Below the pieces are notes generated by a model that did not search any database, was not told where the DNA came from, and saw only the letters and a program-made list of their open reading frames with translations. A stretch of DNA of 64,000 bases from Mucilaginibacter kameinonensis (GTDB taxonomy: Bacteria; Bacteroidota; Bacteroidia; Sphingobacteriales; Sphingobacteriaceae): positions 310,001 through 374,000 of the forward strand of contig NZ_RCWZ01000005.1 of the NCBI RefSeq assembly GCF_003675385.1. The letters run 5' to 3'. This document shows positions 1 through 10,300 of this stretch, piece after piece. Each line of letters opens with the position of its first letter. The stretch's first letter is position 1. Made by a program: the position numbers and the translations under genes.

Positions 1-180
1 CTTTGGCTTTGCCGCTGGCTTTTTGCCTTTTGCACTGTCCGCAAACGCATAAGGGTTATGCTGTTTGGGGTCTTTTTTATGCATCAAGTGGTAGGCGCGG
101 TGCGCGCTGTCCTGTTTTACGGTTTGTGCTCCTGCGGTGTAAGCAATGCTTAGCAATATTATTACGCTTATGCTTTTCAT
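1..180 (-). CDS. Secreted protein, N-terminal part only (runs off the left edge)
   Basis: An open frame starts with ATG at 180 and continues without a stop to base 1, giving 60 residues. The first 19 residues (MKSISVIILLSIAYTAGAQ) are a typical Bacteroidota signal peptide ending in AQ, so the product is exported. The rest is basic and hydrophilic with runs of Lys, Pro and Ala. The ATG overlaps the stop codon of the upstream 255-residue gene by four bases (ATGA), which indicates translational coupling in the same minus-strand operon as the RHS gene. The family cannot be recognised from this fragment. Position downstream of an RHS toxin candidate allows an accessory or immunity role, but that is only a guess. 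Confidence 0.6.
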   Translation of the reverse strand, partial: MKSISVIILLSIAYTAGAQTVKQDSAHRAYHLMHKKDPKQHNPYAFADSAKGKKPAAKPK

Positions 181-944
181 CTTTTTATACTGTCGAAGTT
201 GATTTTGTACATATCGACATCATGTTTTGATTTAACAGGACGGCTATTTTTAGGTATCAACATGGCTGTATTAACACCATCCGCATCATAAAACAATTTG
301 AAGTTATTAAAGTCATAAGGGCCGTTTGTGCCATCAAAATGTATAGCATTTACACTTCCCTTACCATTCTCTTTTTGTAATACATAAACCACATAATCTG
401 TACAATTATGTCCATTACAAAAAGGGTCTATTCCTTTGATTAGAATGATCTTCTTTTTTTTGATACTGTAATATTTTGTGGTGGCAAAGGTTTTATCACC
501 GCTCCAAATATTGCTAATCTGGGTTAAAAAGTCATCTTCGCTATTTAAGGCATGTACTTTATTAAGAGATAGCTTTATGCCGTCAAATAGGAAATAACTC
601 GTGATGTATTTATAATCATCCCCTATAGAAAAGGAATTTCGATTGTACACACCTTTGGTATCTTTCAATTCCACATCATATTCCACATTGGTGCCATCAA
701 TTTTTTTTGTACACACAATTTTTATGATTTTACTTTTGGGGCTGTAAGTGTGTTTATAGCTGAATGCATACCCATCGATCGAAGGAATGACTTTAAGATT
801 TTTATAAAGACCGTTGATAATAGAGCTACTATCAACGATCATGCTATAATTCGGTTTTTTACTATTGTCAATTGTTGCTAAACTGCTTATTTCTCGGCTT
901 TTAGCCAATGTAAAAAGCATACAGATTAAGAGTATATTTTTCAT
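177..944 (-). CDS. Secreted 255-aa protein of unknown family; candidate immunity partner of the RHS protein
   Basis: The start is taken at 944 (MKNILLICMLFTLAKS), 1 bp after the RHS stop codon, because it gives a signal-peptide-like N-terminus; a longer frame to 1004 overlaps the RHS gene and adds no hydrophobic start. An AAAGGGAAC stretch lies just upstream of this ATG. The mature part is rich in Lys, Tyr, Asp and Ser, with one CNGHNC motif near residue 195. No family is recognised. The 1-bp spacing from the variable end of an RHS gene is the usual place for an immunity gene, and export to the periplasm would suit protection against a wall-degrading toxin; both are inferences. The next gene overlaps its stop by four bases. 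Confidence 0.7.
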   Translation of the reverse strand: MKNILLICMLFTLAKSREISSLATIDNSKKPNYSMIVDSSSIINGLYKNLKVIPSIDGYAFSYKHTYSPKSKIIKIVCTKKIDGTNVEYDVELKDTKGVYNRNSFSIGDDYKYITSYFLFDGIKLSLNKVHALNSEDDFLTQISNIWSGDKTFATTKYYSIKKKKIILIKGIDPFCNGHNCTDYVVYVLQKENGKGSVNAIHFDGTNGPYDFNNFKLFYDADGVNTAMLIPKNSRPVKSKHDVDMYKINFDSIKR

Positions 945-945
945 A

Positions 946-3900
946 TTAGTTCCCTTTAGAATAATGATTATGCTGTCCATCTCCTCGCCACGAGTCATCT
1001 CCATTAACTAAGTCAACACCAAAGGTGAACTGAATTACTGTTGATCTAACGGCAGTTTTGAAAGCGGGCACGCTATTTCTGCCATCTACCGAAGTATTCA
1101 TGAATTCACGATAATTATTCGTTGCAACGTTTCTTATTGGGAACTTGTGTCCGGGATATTTTCCTTTAGAATCTGTATTTCTCCATGTTTCTGACATCTT
1201 CTTTTCCTCGCTATCACCATTAAACATTACATTATTCAGCATCACCATAATGCTTTGTTTATGTGATTTCGCCCTATTTACCATTGCGCTGGCAACTTTA
1301 TCACTTTCTGTCTTACCGAGTCCCGGCGTTTCATTATATACGTTAGCTGCGAAATGTTCAAGTTCCTTTTCACCAATGTCTAATTTTTGAACTGCACCAG
1401 ACTTTTCAGCTGCAAGTGACTGTTCCTTTGTCAATTGAGTATCGTCCTTATTCTTTTGAACATAAACCTTGTCGTCTTTTACGCCATCGTTACCAACATG
1501 GGTTCCATTTAGATTATAAATATCACCCCACATGCCGTCTGGGTCAATGAAGCGCATCGGATTATTGAAGACATAGGCGTAAGGCGACCACCTTCTTCCT
1601 TTCTCCGCAAACGGATCAACCGTTGTCCATCTTGCTATCACAGGGTCGTAGAAACGTGCACCGTAATCATACAGCCCAGTCTCTTCCTGCAACTCCTTAT
1701 GGTTATAAAGATATTCATTTTTAGGAGAAATGGTTTGCTGTGTAGACTGGATTCCATACCCAAAGGCATAGTAATCATTCATCTGTAACAGTTTTGCTGT
1801 TTGCTGGGTAGCGTCATTCGGATCAGGTGTCAGCGTTACCCTGGTGTTGCCCAAATGGTCTTTCAGGTCGTACTCGTACACATAATTGCTGCCGCTTTTT
1901 CTTGCCCGGCCCTCCTCGGTCTGGATAAACGCGATGGTATTGGTGCTGTTGTCATACTCTATACCGTTCTCGTATTCGGTGGTTGTGGTGTTACCGCCTG
2001 CTACCAATATCTTTCTTAGCTTGTTGCCTGCCGCGCTGTACACGTAGGTCACTGTGCTGCCATCCGTCTTGTTGATGGTTTGCGGCAGGTTGAGCATATT
2101 GTAGGTAATACTGCTGATCCCTTTGTTCTGGTCTTTCAGCTCATTGCCGTTACCATCATAGGTATATTCATTCGCTACCTTCACCGGGTCCTGGAAACCG
2201 AACAGCCCGGAATAGGTTGAAGCATCATCTACCTGATTTACCTGGTAATGGTTATACGTATAGGTCAGCGTATCGATCTGCTTTCTGCCCTGACCAGGAA
2301 TGTTATCATACCTGCCCAGGTTAGTAATGTTACCCATATTGTCATAGGTCACGTTCTCCCCGTACAGGTTATCTTTAGCCGTGCTGCTGGTGGATACCGC
2401 CGAGCGAAGCCGGTTCAGGTTATCGTAGCCGTAATCATAGGTTTGTTTAACCGGTGTTATGGTTGTTCCGCCGATAACAATTGGTGCCGATTTCCAAACC
2501 GCGGTGGCAATATTGCCGCCGTATTGTTTGGCTGCCGTGGTAGCACCGTCATAGCTCAGCTCCTCGCCAAACTTATCATTGCTGTCGTTGTTGGTCAGGC
2601 CGCCATCGCTGTTCAGGTTGGCATTGTTGATACTGCTCAGCCAGCCCCTCGGGTTATAACGGTAGTCGATGGTTTGCAGGTAGGTTGTTCCACCGTTCTT
2701 TGAATGCAGCCCTTTTGTTTTTAGCTGGGCAACTTCGTTATAATCACTCCGGGTCAGGATCACCGAATCCTGCGCAGCATTACTGCCATCCTGTAGCTGG
2801 TGAATCGTATTTAGCTTACGCCCCATGTGGTCATAGGTATAACTGCTCCGTTCGGTCAGGGTAAGCACACCGGCAGTGCCATTGGTGTTTTTCAGGTAAT
2901 GCTTCCGTTGTACCAGCGTGGGCTGTTTAACAAAGTTATATACCGTGCTGTCGGCATCATAGTTATACATGCTCAGCGATGAGCCTCCGCCCACATAATG
3001 CTGTGTGAATGATTTGACCACTTGCCCTTCGTTATCATAGTACGGCACGCTCCACAAATAGTCTCCGGTAGTATTCAGCACCAATGTTTTGGAAGCGGTA
3101 AGCAGCCCTGTGGTTTGTTTGCTGAACGCGGGATTAGCCGTTTGGTCATAGGCCCCGGGAAAGCTTGGGATACCGGTATAGCTGTCATAATAGTTCACAC
3201 TTAGCGTGGTTGCCAGGTTGGTACCCGGCCAGCTGTTGGTGGTATAACCGTTGCCGGTGTTTACAGGCGTTTCCCATTGCGCCGCCTGGCCATCAACAAG
3301 CCCCTGGATCGTGGCATGGATATCCGTTCCCGCTGTACTGCCTGTATGCTGATAAATGCCGGTGAGCACCGTTCTGCCTATCGCGTCATATTTAGTGATC
3401 ATCCATTCCTGCGGTGATTTCATCCGCTGCACCGAATCCTGGGTTGCAACCGGCTGATCGAGTTTATTGTAGATTGTATACTCCCAGCCTTTGCCCGGCA
3501 CCTTCTTTTGCACCAGCCTGTTCCTGGCATCATAACGGTACTGGTAGCAGCGGTTATCAAGCGTTGTTTGGGAAATAACTGCCGGGGCATCCGGATTGGC
3601 TCCCGGTGGCAATACAAAGCTCAGGTTGCCCAGATCGTCATACACATAATAGGTCGAGAGCTCTTCGGCTGTCGTGCCCTTGATGTTATAAGTACGTTTC
3701 AGTACCACGTGCCCTTCCTTGTCCTTATACTCTTCGGTGGTGTTAAAACAACCATTTGCCGGTTGCCAGTTTTCATTACGCGTAATGGTAACCGATAATT
3801 GGTTGGGGCTGTAGGTGGCATTGTTGCCTGCCCGGCTTAAGGTACGGCTTTGATTGGTGTTGATGCCAGCTGTATACAACGCTGCTATCCGGCTACCGTT

Positions 3901-4692
3901 GTTTCCTGTTACTGCCGTATTAAAAGTGCTGCTCTGGTCATTGGTAGTAAATACCATCCTTACCGAGTGGCTGCTGCTGCCGGCATCGGGTGTTGTGCCC
4001 AGCTGCCAGGCCACCCCCGGCGCTCCCTGCTCAATCACCCGGTTCAGCGGCGAGGGCTCAAAGCCTGTTTGCGCGAATGGATACGAGGTATTGGGTATAC
4101 CATTGGTTTGCTGGGTAGCTCCGGTATTGCCAGGGTTATAAAAAGTGGTGAGCGCCCCGGTCAGAGCGTCGCTTTTATAACTGCCGTCGGTAGTGGTGGC
4201 CGCATACGGCAGGTATTTCATCGCTTCCCGCCCGTACGGGTCATACGCAAATGCCTGCACAAGATCTTTTTTCAACGGCGAGCCTTTGATCTGTATGGTT
4301 TGCAGCGGCCTGCCCAGCCCGTCTATATATTGTACCGTCTGCATCAGCTCGCAGGTCATCCGGCCGGCAAGCATGGTATTGCTTGTCAAACCCTTTGTCC
4401 GTGGCACCGAGGTTAGGATATAGTTCTGGGTATTGCTCAGCGCTATTGTTTGAGGAACGCAATCTTGAGCTGTAATGTAAAAATTCAAGCTGCTACCAGA
4501 TGCTGCTGTGAAACTGAAGTTTGGGGTCAGCGTGATGCCCGTGTTGTTATAATAAGAACCTGGTGCCGGTGCGGTAGTTAACGTTACCGGCGGTGCCAGG
4601 TAGGTTTGTGCCGATGCGCGCATGCTGCCTATGAGCAGCAATAGCAGCAAACAAACCGCAAAATAGCTTTTGTGGTAAGCATTTCTTTTCAT
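946..4692 (-). CDS. Secreted DUF6443/RHS-repeat protein with variable C-terminal domain
   Basis: Signal peptide at residues 1-29 (ends MRASAQ). A DUF6443-type segment (YIDGLGRPLQTIQIKG) lies near residues 121-165, followed by many YD-type repeats and a classic RHS core at about 1003-1053 containing GLYDYGARFYDP, FAEKGRRWSPYAY and FIDPDGM. The last 195 residues after FIDPDGM differ in character and form the variable tail. That tail contains VYNETPG and VASAMVNRAK at about 1098-1120 and ends WRGDGQHNHYSKGN, a layout reminiscent of SleB/Hydrolase_2 wall hydrolases (VYAEA...VASVxxNR). RHS proteins form a shell around a C-terminal toxin or act as surface polymers; the wall-hydrolase reading is inference. 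First-listed partner genes lie 1 bp downstream. Confidence 0.88.
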   Translation of the reverse strand: MKRNAYHKSYFAVCLLLLLLIGSMRASAQTYLAPPVTLTTAPAPGSYYNNTGITLTPNFSFTAASGSSLNFYITAQDCVPQTIALSNTQNYILTSVPRTKGLTSNTMLAGRMTCELMQTVQYIDGLGRPLQTIQIKGSPLKKDLVQAFAYDPYGREAMKYLPYAATTTDGSYKSDALTGALTTFYNPGNTGATQQTNGIPNTSYPFAQTGFEPSPLNRVIEQGAPGVAWQLGTTPDAGSSSHSVRMVFTTNDQSSTFNTAVTGNNGSRIAALYTAGINTNQSRTLSRAGNNATYSPNQLSVTITRNENWQPANGCFNTTEEYKDKEGHVVLKRTYNIKGTTAEELSTYYVYDDLGNLSFVLPPGANPDAPAVISQTTLDNRCYQYRYDARNRLVQKKVPGKGWEYTIYNKLDQPVATQDSVQRMKSPQEWMITKYDAIGRTVLTGIYQHTGSTAGTDIHATIQGLVDGQAAQWETPVNTGNGYTTNSWPGTNLATTLSVNYYDSYTGIPSFPGAYDQTANPAFSKQTTGLLTASKTLVLNTTGDYLWSVPYYDNEGQVVKSFTQHYVGGGSSLSMYNYDADSTVYNFVKQPTLVQRKHYLKNTNGTAGVLTLTERSSYTYDHMGRKLNTIHQLQDGSNAAQDSVILTRSDYNEVAQLKTKGLHSKNGGTTYLQTIDYRYNPRGWLSSINNANLNSDGGLTNNDSNDKFGEELSYDGATTAAKQYGGNIATAVWKSAPIVIGGTTITPVKQTYDYGYDNLNRLRSAVSTSSTAKDNLYGENVTYDNMGNITNLGRYDNIPGQGRKQIDTLTYTYNHYQVNQVDDASTYSGLFGFQDPVKVANEYTYDGNGNELKDQNKGISSITYNMLNLPQTINKTDGSTVTYVYSAAGNKLRKILVAGGNTTTTEYENGIEYDNSTNTIAFIQTEEGRARKSGSNYVYEYDLKDHLGNTRVTLTPDPNDATQQTAKLLQMNDYYAFGYGIQSTQQTISPKNEYLYNHKELQEETGLYDYGARFYDPVIARWTTVDPFAEKGRRWSPYAYVFNNPMRFIDPDGMWGDIYNLNGTHVGNDGVKDDKVYVQKNKDDTQLTKEQSLAAEKSGAVQKLDIGEKELEHFAANVYNETPGLGKTESDKVASAMVNRAKSHKQSIMVMLNNVMFNGDSEEKKMSETWRNTDSKGKYPGHKFPIRNVATNNYREFMNTSVDGRNSVPAFKTAVRSTVIQFTFGVDLVNGDDSWRGDGQHNHYSKGN

Positions 4693-4723
4693 GCCTTTGG
4701 TATTAAAGTGTGATCAGGTTGGG

Positions 4724-5608
4724 TTATTTTTTTATTTCCTTTTGAACAGCCGTCAGTTGCTCTTTTAGCGCGTCGATCTGTTTCTGGAGTGTCGTAAGCA
4801 GTTTGTCTTTTTCCTTATCCTTTTGCTCGTTCTCTATCGCGTACAACGTCAGCTCTTCCACTTTCTTCATCAGGAGCTTATTCATCTCGCCAAGATTCAG
4901 GCCGGCTTTGGCGATCTCCTGCTCTGAGGGAATTTCAGGCAAATGCTGGTTCTTGTCGATATAGGTTTTAACTTCTGTTAAAGATGGAAGTTGATAGTTT
5001 AGTTTAAAAACATAATCAGGCCATTGGGAATAGAGTTTAATAGTTACGGTACTCGCGATTACACCACCATTTACTGCAAACTTGTAACCTGTAGGTAAAG
5101 TACTCGTACCGATACTGATACCGTCGTTAAAAACGGAGTTTCCGTTTACTGCGATGCCGCTTGATCCCACCTTTATTGCAAACCCAGCACCAACAAGCGG
5201 ATCAACATAGCTGCCCAAATAATAATGGGACTCGCCAGATGCAGTAATGCCGCCTACAACATCTAATTTGGTTTGCGGTGATCCCGTACCTATGCCAACA
5301 TTGCCCAACCCATTGATCAGGAATTTAAGACCCGCGGCATTTTGAACTTTGAACAGGTTGTATTGTCCGCCGTCGCCCGCAATGGTCTTGATTCCGGCCA
5401 AAGTAGCGCCCCCGCCAAACCCGGCATTGACTCCACCGACCAGAAATAGCGCCCCATCATTCACATTCGAACCTTCTGTATGTACTTCCAATCCACTTGT
5501 TGGGCTTGAGGTTCCAATTCCAACGTTTCCACCGGCGGGAAATGTATTTTGCGCGAAGGCGCTTACCGAAAACAGCAATGCGGATAAGGCCAGATATAGC
5601 TTTTTCAT
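4724..5608 (-). CDS. GIGT-repeat secreted protein with shared C-terminal module (paralogue 3)
   Basis: Signal peptide MKKLYLALSALLFSVSAFAQ. Short repeats NVGIGTSSP and NVGIGTGSP followed by KLDVVGG are the tail-fibre-like motifs common in Bacteroidota surface proteins. The C-terminal 100 residues hold a module shared with the next two genes: YVFKLNYQL, LTEVKTYIDKNQHLPEIPS and GEMNKLLMKKVEELTLY, then a Lys/Glu-rich coiled coil to the end. No endosialidase chaperone (peptidase S74) signature is visible. The gene starts inside the stop of the upstream paralogue (ATGA overlap 5605-5608), so it is co-translated. It probably forms trimeric fibres or a surface adhesin; the exact role is unknown. Confidence 0.8.
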   Translation of the reverse strand: MKKLYLALSALLFSVSAFAQNTFPAGGNVGIGTSSPTSGLEVHTEGSNVNDGALFLVGGVNAGFGGGATLAGIKTIAGDGGQYNLFKVQNAAGLKFLINGLGNVGIGTGSPQTKLDVVGGITASGESHYYLGSYVDPLVGAGFAIKVGSSGIAVNGNSVFNDGISIGTSTLPTGYKFAVNGGVIASTVTIKLYSQWPDYVFKLNYQLPSLTEVKTYIDKNQHLPEIPSEQEIAKAGLNLGEMNKLLMKKVEELTLYAIENEQKDKEKDKLLTTLQKQIDALKEQLTAVQKEIKK

Positions 5609-6654
5609 TTGTTTGAAGTTTGTGATTTGAAGGCATTAAGTTGATTAGTCAGTAATTCGAGATGTTGGGTAAGCGTTTCTATTTGAGTAGCGTAATTTTG
5701 ATTGATTTTCTTTTGCTCCTTTTCCACCTTGTCTTTCTCTATCAGGTACAGCGTTAGTTCCTCTATCTTTTTCATTAACAGCTTATTCATTTCCCCAAGG
5801 TTCAATCCATCCTTAACAATCTCTTGTTCGGAAGGAATTTCTGGTAAATGCTTATGTTGATCGATAAAAGTTTTTACTTCTGTTAACGGACGGAGTTGAT
5901 ACGTCGGCTTAAATACATAATCCGCCCAGCCATTCAGGTCAATCAATACCGATTTAGAATGTATTGTGCCGTTAACATCCAGTTTATTCGCTGGGTTAGT
6001 TATACCAATGCCTACATTGCCTTGAACAATCGTCATATACGTATTGGCTGATGTTCCCCATGATTGAACATCCTGATTCGGATCTCTTTCCCACCATGTT
6101 CTGGTATTTGTTTGCGGGTTTAAAAATGACACATCAATAGAAATGCCATCGTGTAGCCGGGCAGTAACCCAATCGCTCCCGGCAGAATTTCTTACCAGCC
6201 ACAAGTTATTTTTGAAGTAGTTGGTACCCGAGGTGCCGCCAATTGAACTTACTAGTACTGCGTTTTTAGCGACACCGCCCAATGGTATAGGCGAGTATAC
6301 TGTTAGTTTGGCATCAGGATTGGAGTTGCCAATTCCTAAATTCCCCGCAAAATAACCCTGTCCATCAGCCCTCACACTAAAATTGGTTGTACCGTTCGTT
6401 ATACCGTCAAAATAGTAATTGGCTGCATTGTTATTATTGTCAGTAATAGCACGAAAGATGCCCGCGGGATAATAATAGCCTGTCCCAATTTGGTGGCCCG
6501 TAAAGAAAACCTGTCCAGAAGAGGTCTGCGCGACAATCTTTGTATTGTTATTTAGCACGTCATTCGCATCGACTGTCACCGTCTTGGTTTGCGCATTGGC
6601 TGAGCATACCATGAATAAACTTCCTGCCAGCAATAAAAGTGAAAATATTTTCAT
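5605..6654 (-). CDS. GIGT-repeat secreted protein with shared C-terminal module (paralogue 2)
   Basis: Signal peptide MKIFSLLLLAGSLFMVCSANAQ. NLGIGNSNPDAKLTV near residue 110 and NVGIGITNPANKLDVNG near residue 215 are the fibre-type repeats. The C-terminal module matches its neighbours: WADYVFKPTYQL, LTEVKTFIDQHKHLPEIPS and GEMNKLLMKKIEELTLYLIE, ending in a coiled coil. The N-terminal halves of the three paralogues are only weakly alike while the C-terminal module is nearly identical, as in tandem duplications in which the business end diversifies. Middle member of the three-gene array between two RHS-family genes. Confidence 0.78.
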   Translation of the reverse strand: MKIFSLLLLAGSLFMVCSANAQTKTVTVDANDVLNNNTKIVAQTSSGQVFFTGHQIGTGYYYPAGIFRAITDNNNNAANYYFDGITNGTTNFSVRADGQGYFAGNLGIGNSNPDAKLTVYSPIPLGGVAKNAVLVSSIGGTSGTNYFKNNLWLVRNSAGSDWVTARLHDGISIDVSFLNPQTNTRTWWERDPNQDVQSWGTSANTYMTIVQGNVGIGITNPANKLDVNGTIHSKSVLIDLNGWADYVFKPTYQLRPLTEVKTFIDQHKHLPEIPSEQEIVKDGLNLGEMNKLLMKKIEELTLYLIEKDKVEKEQKKINQNYATQIETLTQHLELLTNQLNAFKSQTSNK

Positions 6655-6658
6655 AGGA

Positions 6659-7363
6659 TTAATTAGATTTAACTGGTGTTTTGATTTGTTTTTGGAGTTG
6701 GCTCACTTCGGTTTTTAGTTCTATAAGATATAGCGTCAGTTCTTCCACCTTTTTCATCAACAGCTTGTTCATCTCTCCCACGTCAAGCCCGTTTTTGATC
6801 ATGTCCTGTTCCGAAGGGATTTCTGGCAAGTGTTGGTTTTTGTCGATGTATGTTTTGACCTCTGTTAACGGCAACAACTGATACTCTTTTTTAAACACAC
6901 GATCTTGCCATCCATTCAGGTCGATCAAGACAACCTTGGAATGAATTGTGCCATTTACGTCCAGCTTGTTTTGAGGATTGGCTATACCGATACCTACATT
7001 GCCGGTATAACTGATTCTCATTCGCTCGATATTTGCGCCGTCCCCTCCGGCTCCAGTCGCCCAGCTTGTTCTAAATAAGATATTAGTGACATCATCGTAA
7101 TTAGTTGAAAACCGCATTGCATCAATGGATGCCAATTCGTTGGCCCCGGAACCAAAAGCCAATTTTCCCAAACTACTTCCATCATGTGGATTAACATCTT
7201 TGTCGAATAACTGAATTACCGGGGTCGCATTGGTTACTGTTAAAACGGCGGCAGGCCCGGTCGTTCCTACTCCGACATTTCCTGTAGATGGGAAAGTATT
7301 TTGAGCGTGTAAATGTGAGCAACAGGCCACCAACAGAATGGCAGATATAAATAGTGTTTTCAC
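6659..7363 (-). CDS. GIGT-repeat secreted protein with shared C-terminal module (paralogue 1)
   Basis: Start codon is GTG at 7363, chosen because it opens directly on the signal peptide MKTLFISAILLVACCSHLHAQ. The 234-residue product has NVGVGTTGPAAVLTV near residue 30, a middle segment (GANIERMRISYTGNVGIG) as seen in carbohydrate- or fibre-type proteins, NKLDVNG, and the same C-terminal module as its two downstream paralogues (LTEVKTYIDKNQHLPEIPS, GEMNKLLMKKVEELTLY). It is the shortest of the three and lacks the long coiled coil. The gap to the upstream RHS-type gene is 20 bp, so one transcript is likely. Confidence 0.77.
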   Translation of the reverse strand: MKTLFISAILLVACCSHLHAQNTFPSTGNVGVGTTGPAAVLTVTNATPVIQLFDKDVNPHDGSSLGKLAFGSGANELASIDAMRFSTNYDDVTNILFRTSWATGAGGDGANIERMRISYTGNVGIGIANPQNKLDVNGTIHSKVVLIDLNGWQDRVFKKEYQLLPLTEVKTYIDKNQHLPEIPSEQDMIKNGLDVGEMNKLLMKKVEELTLYLIELKTEVSQLQKQIKTPVKSN

Positions 7364-7383
7364 GTGATTGGTCTTTAAAACGG

Positions 7384-10300
7384 TTATTGTCCGATGTAGT
7401 GGTAATCGTAATGCTTGATTATATTTTGGTCTTTATCCCTGATATTTTGTAATCGCAGGAAGTTATCATATTCGTAAAATATCGTCTCTCCTTTTGGGTC
7501 AGTGGCACTAGTAATTCCGATGAATGGCGCAAAAGTATAGGTAGACATTTGTGCTCCTTTGGGATAAAGTCGTAACTCATCTATATTCCCAGCTCCTGAA
7601 ACTGTTACCGTTGTTTGTCCAGTTACTTGATGTTCGTAATATGTCCACCCATTAGTTGTACTGCCTTTAATGGGATATCCACTTGTAGTTCCTGCAATCG
7701 TTAACGGTGAGGCGTTTCGCGTCCAATATGTCACGACGTAAACGTTTGCAGCCGTTAGGCCGCTTTTGGTAATGTTTCCATTGGAGAGATTGTAAGACCT
7801 AACACCTGTAGAGGCTGTCGTACCGTCGCGTTGCGTAGAAGCAATAGTCCAATTCCCCGTACCGTCAGCCTCAAAGCTGGTAAATGCAATGGTGTCAGTG
7901 CCAGCATTGATACTCTGTGCTATCGGAAACGCTTTTTGATAATCCCAAATATATCGTTGGGTTGGCCCTCCTTGTTTGGAGACGGTTAACAGATTGCCTT
8001 TGGTGTCATACTTTTGATAATTCAACCGTACTTCTGAAGGATTAGCCATGGTTTGTAGTTCGACCGTTTGGGGTTCTATTACATTATTTGTAAGGGCATA
8101 ATTGGTCTTTGACTTCATTAACTGCGTGCCGTTTTTTGACTCGGTAAACTCAATGGTTGGACTAATCATGTTGGCTGTTGTCATCGTTGTATAAATCCCG
8201 GTTGGATCTTTACTTGCATTAACCATATCCTGCGGGTAACTGATCTGTTTTTGCAGCGTTTCACTTCTACTACTTTTTTGTATAATCCGTGTTGGAAAGA
8301 CGTGATTTAAATTGTCATAATAGTAGTTAACAGTGTCCTGCACCAATTTTTTTATGCCATCTGTATCGTAATTGATGGTGATAGTTTGCTTCGGTACACG
8401 GCTACCGGAAGAGACCGGATAATCGAAAAAGCAATAATTTGCCAATGGATTATTGGGCAATGCATAGGTATTGATATTACGCAACTCAAACCGCTGTCCG
8501 ATATATACTCCGAGTCCTGCCGTACGGGCGTAATTATAATAGTCGTTATACTTCTCTTGCACCAACAGGTACTGATTGCTCCCAGCGTTTCTGTAATGCG
8601 CTTCATAAGACAGCTGCCCGTTCTTCCACCCCACCGCGATAGGCTTTACTCCGTTTTGATACGCCTGATCTACAGTTAAGAGGCTATCCGGAAACGAGGT
8701 GTATGCATATACGCTTTTACCTGCATTTGTGACACTATCACCCTGGAATACAGTAACACCGGAATAGCTCACAGGACTTCCGCTAAGCGAAGACAACGAA
8801 TAAACAGAGCTGCTTGAGTAAGTAATATTTGAGCCCGTACAGACATCATATGTTGAACTGCCAGCCGGATAGTACTGATTATAAAAGGTCCTTGTGGTGG
8901 TATTGACAAATTGCAAACGCCCGCCCATGATATCACCTATACCGTTGTTCCCTGGCCCATACTGATACGTCTCCGACGATGCCAGACTGCCTGAATTGGT
9001 ATAGTGCTTTATGGCGTTGATGCGCAGGCCGCCTCCTGCCATGATCGTTGGTACACTGCTAGGTGGTCCGGCATAGGTAATACTAATATTGGCGGTGGGA
9101 ATCACATCGGTACTCATGGACATATTACCTCCGCGGGCCAGTGAATATAGCTTGTATTGGGTATTGGCCTCCAATGGGAAAGAAAAAGTCGTGTTTATAT
9201 CAGTACTGTAGTTCGCGTATTGATTGTATAACACAGCACCGTTTGAGACCTTTACAATCTGCACATACGGCGTTTCCGGCAACGATCCGGGAAATCCACT
9301 GGTGTGCTTTAGCAACACGGTCACAGTAGCAGTTACGGCAGTCGCATCAGTAGTAAAGAGGGTTGCCTGGGTTTCGTGATAGTAGCCGGCGGAAGCGGCG
9401 GAATAGGTGTTTTGAGTAGGTGTTTGATAAAGGTACGTGAATTTATGCGGTTCGTAGGTAAAGGTAGTATACCCCTTAGTTGGGTAAGTGATCTTTTCTA
9501 ACATCCCGGCCTTCATATAGTTAGGATCGGGTGTCCTGTCAGCTCCTTCAGAACCGCCGACGGTATAGACCGTATTGCCCGTACCATATTGTTGTAATGC
9601 TGGTAAAAGGGTTTTATTGCCATATTTTCCATTATAATATCCCCAATAATCCTGCGCGAAGAAGTTTACGGGAGGAGGGCTAACAGGATCATAATCAAAT
9701 TTATGCACGTTGACCCGGGCATTAGTCGCATCGTTTTCTGCAAGACTGTCCAGCCGTAACCGGTATTTACTGCCAGTATTGAACTGGTTTCCTGTCGGCA
9801 GATCCAGGTTGCTATAAAAATATCCGGTGTGTATCTTAAAGCTTTTGAGCCGACTATATTGTTTCAGTTTGTAGTTGTAATTTGAAACAATCACCGAATC
9901 GAGGGACAAATGCATGCCGTCTAACCGACCACTTTTGGTTACGAAATCAACTTTGCCGTTTTTGAATAAAATTGTTTTGATATACAGCGGTGCTATGGGG
10001 CTGCTAATGTTCATTGACTTATTCATTGGCCATAATTGCACTGCACCGCACCCATTATCGTTATACAACGTGCCATAATTTTGGCTGAAGCTATACGAGT
10101 ATTGATTATAGCCCTGAGGGTCATTCTGATAAATGAATTTCACTGTGTCAGACTTGTCGGCGGATATCATTTGACTCAGGTACCAGCTTGAGACCCCGGT
10201 AAGGGTTTCACTGATGCTGCTTGCTGTTTTTTCTGTGTCGTTGAAAATATACGTATTACCATTTTCATCAAGCACCTTGAAAGAGCCAAGCATCGGATTA

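Noticed and set aside
2248..2703. 151-codon plus-strand frame inside the RHS gene
   Set aside because: It is the complement of RHS repeats, with composition that follows from them and no family features.
3850..4416. 188-codon plus-strand frame inside the RHS gene
   Set aside because: Shadow of the DUF6443/RHS coding frame on the other strand.
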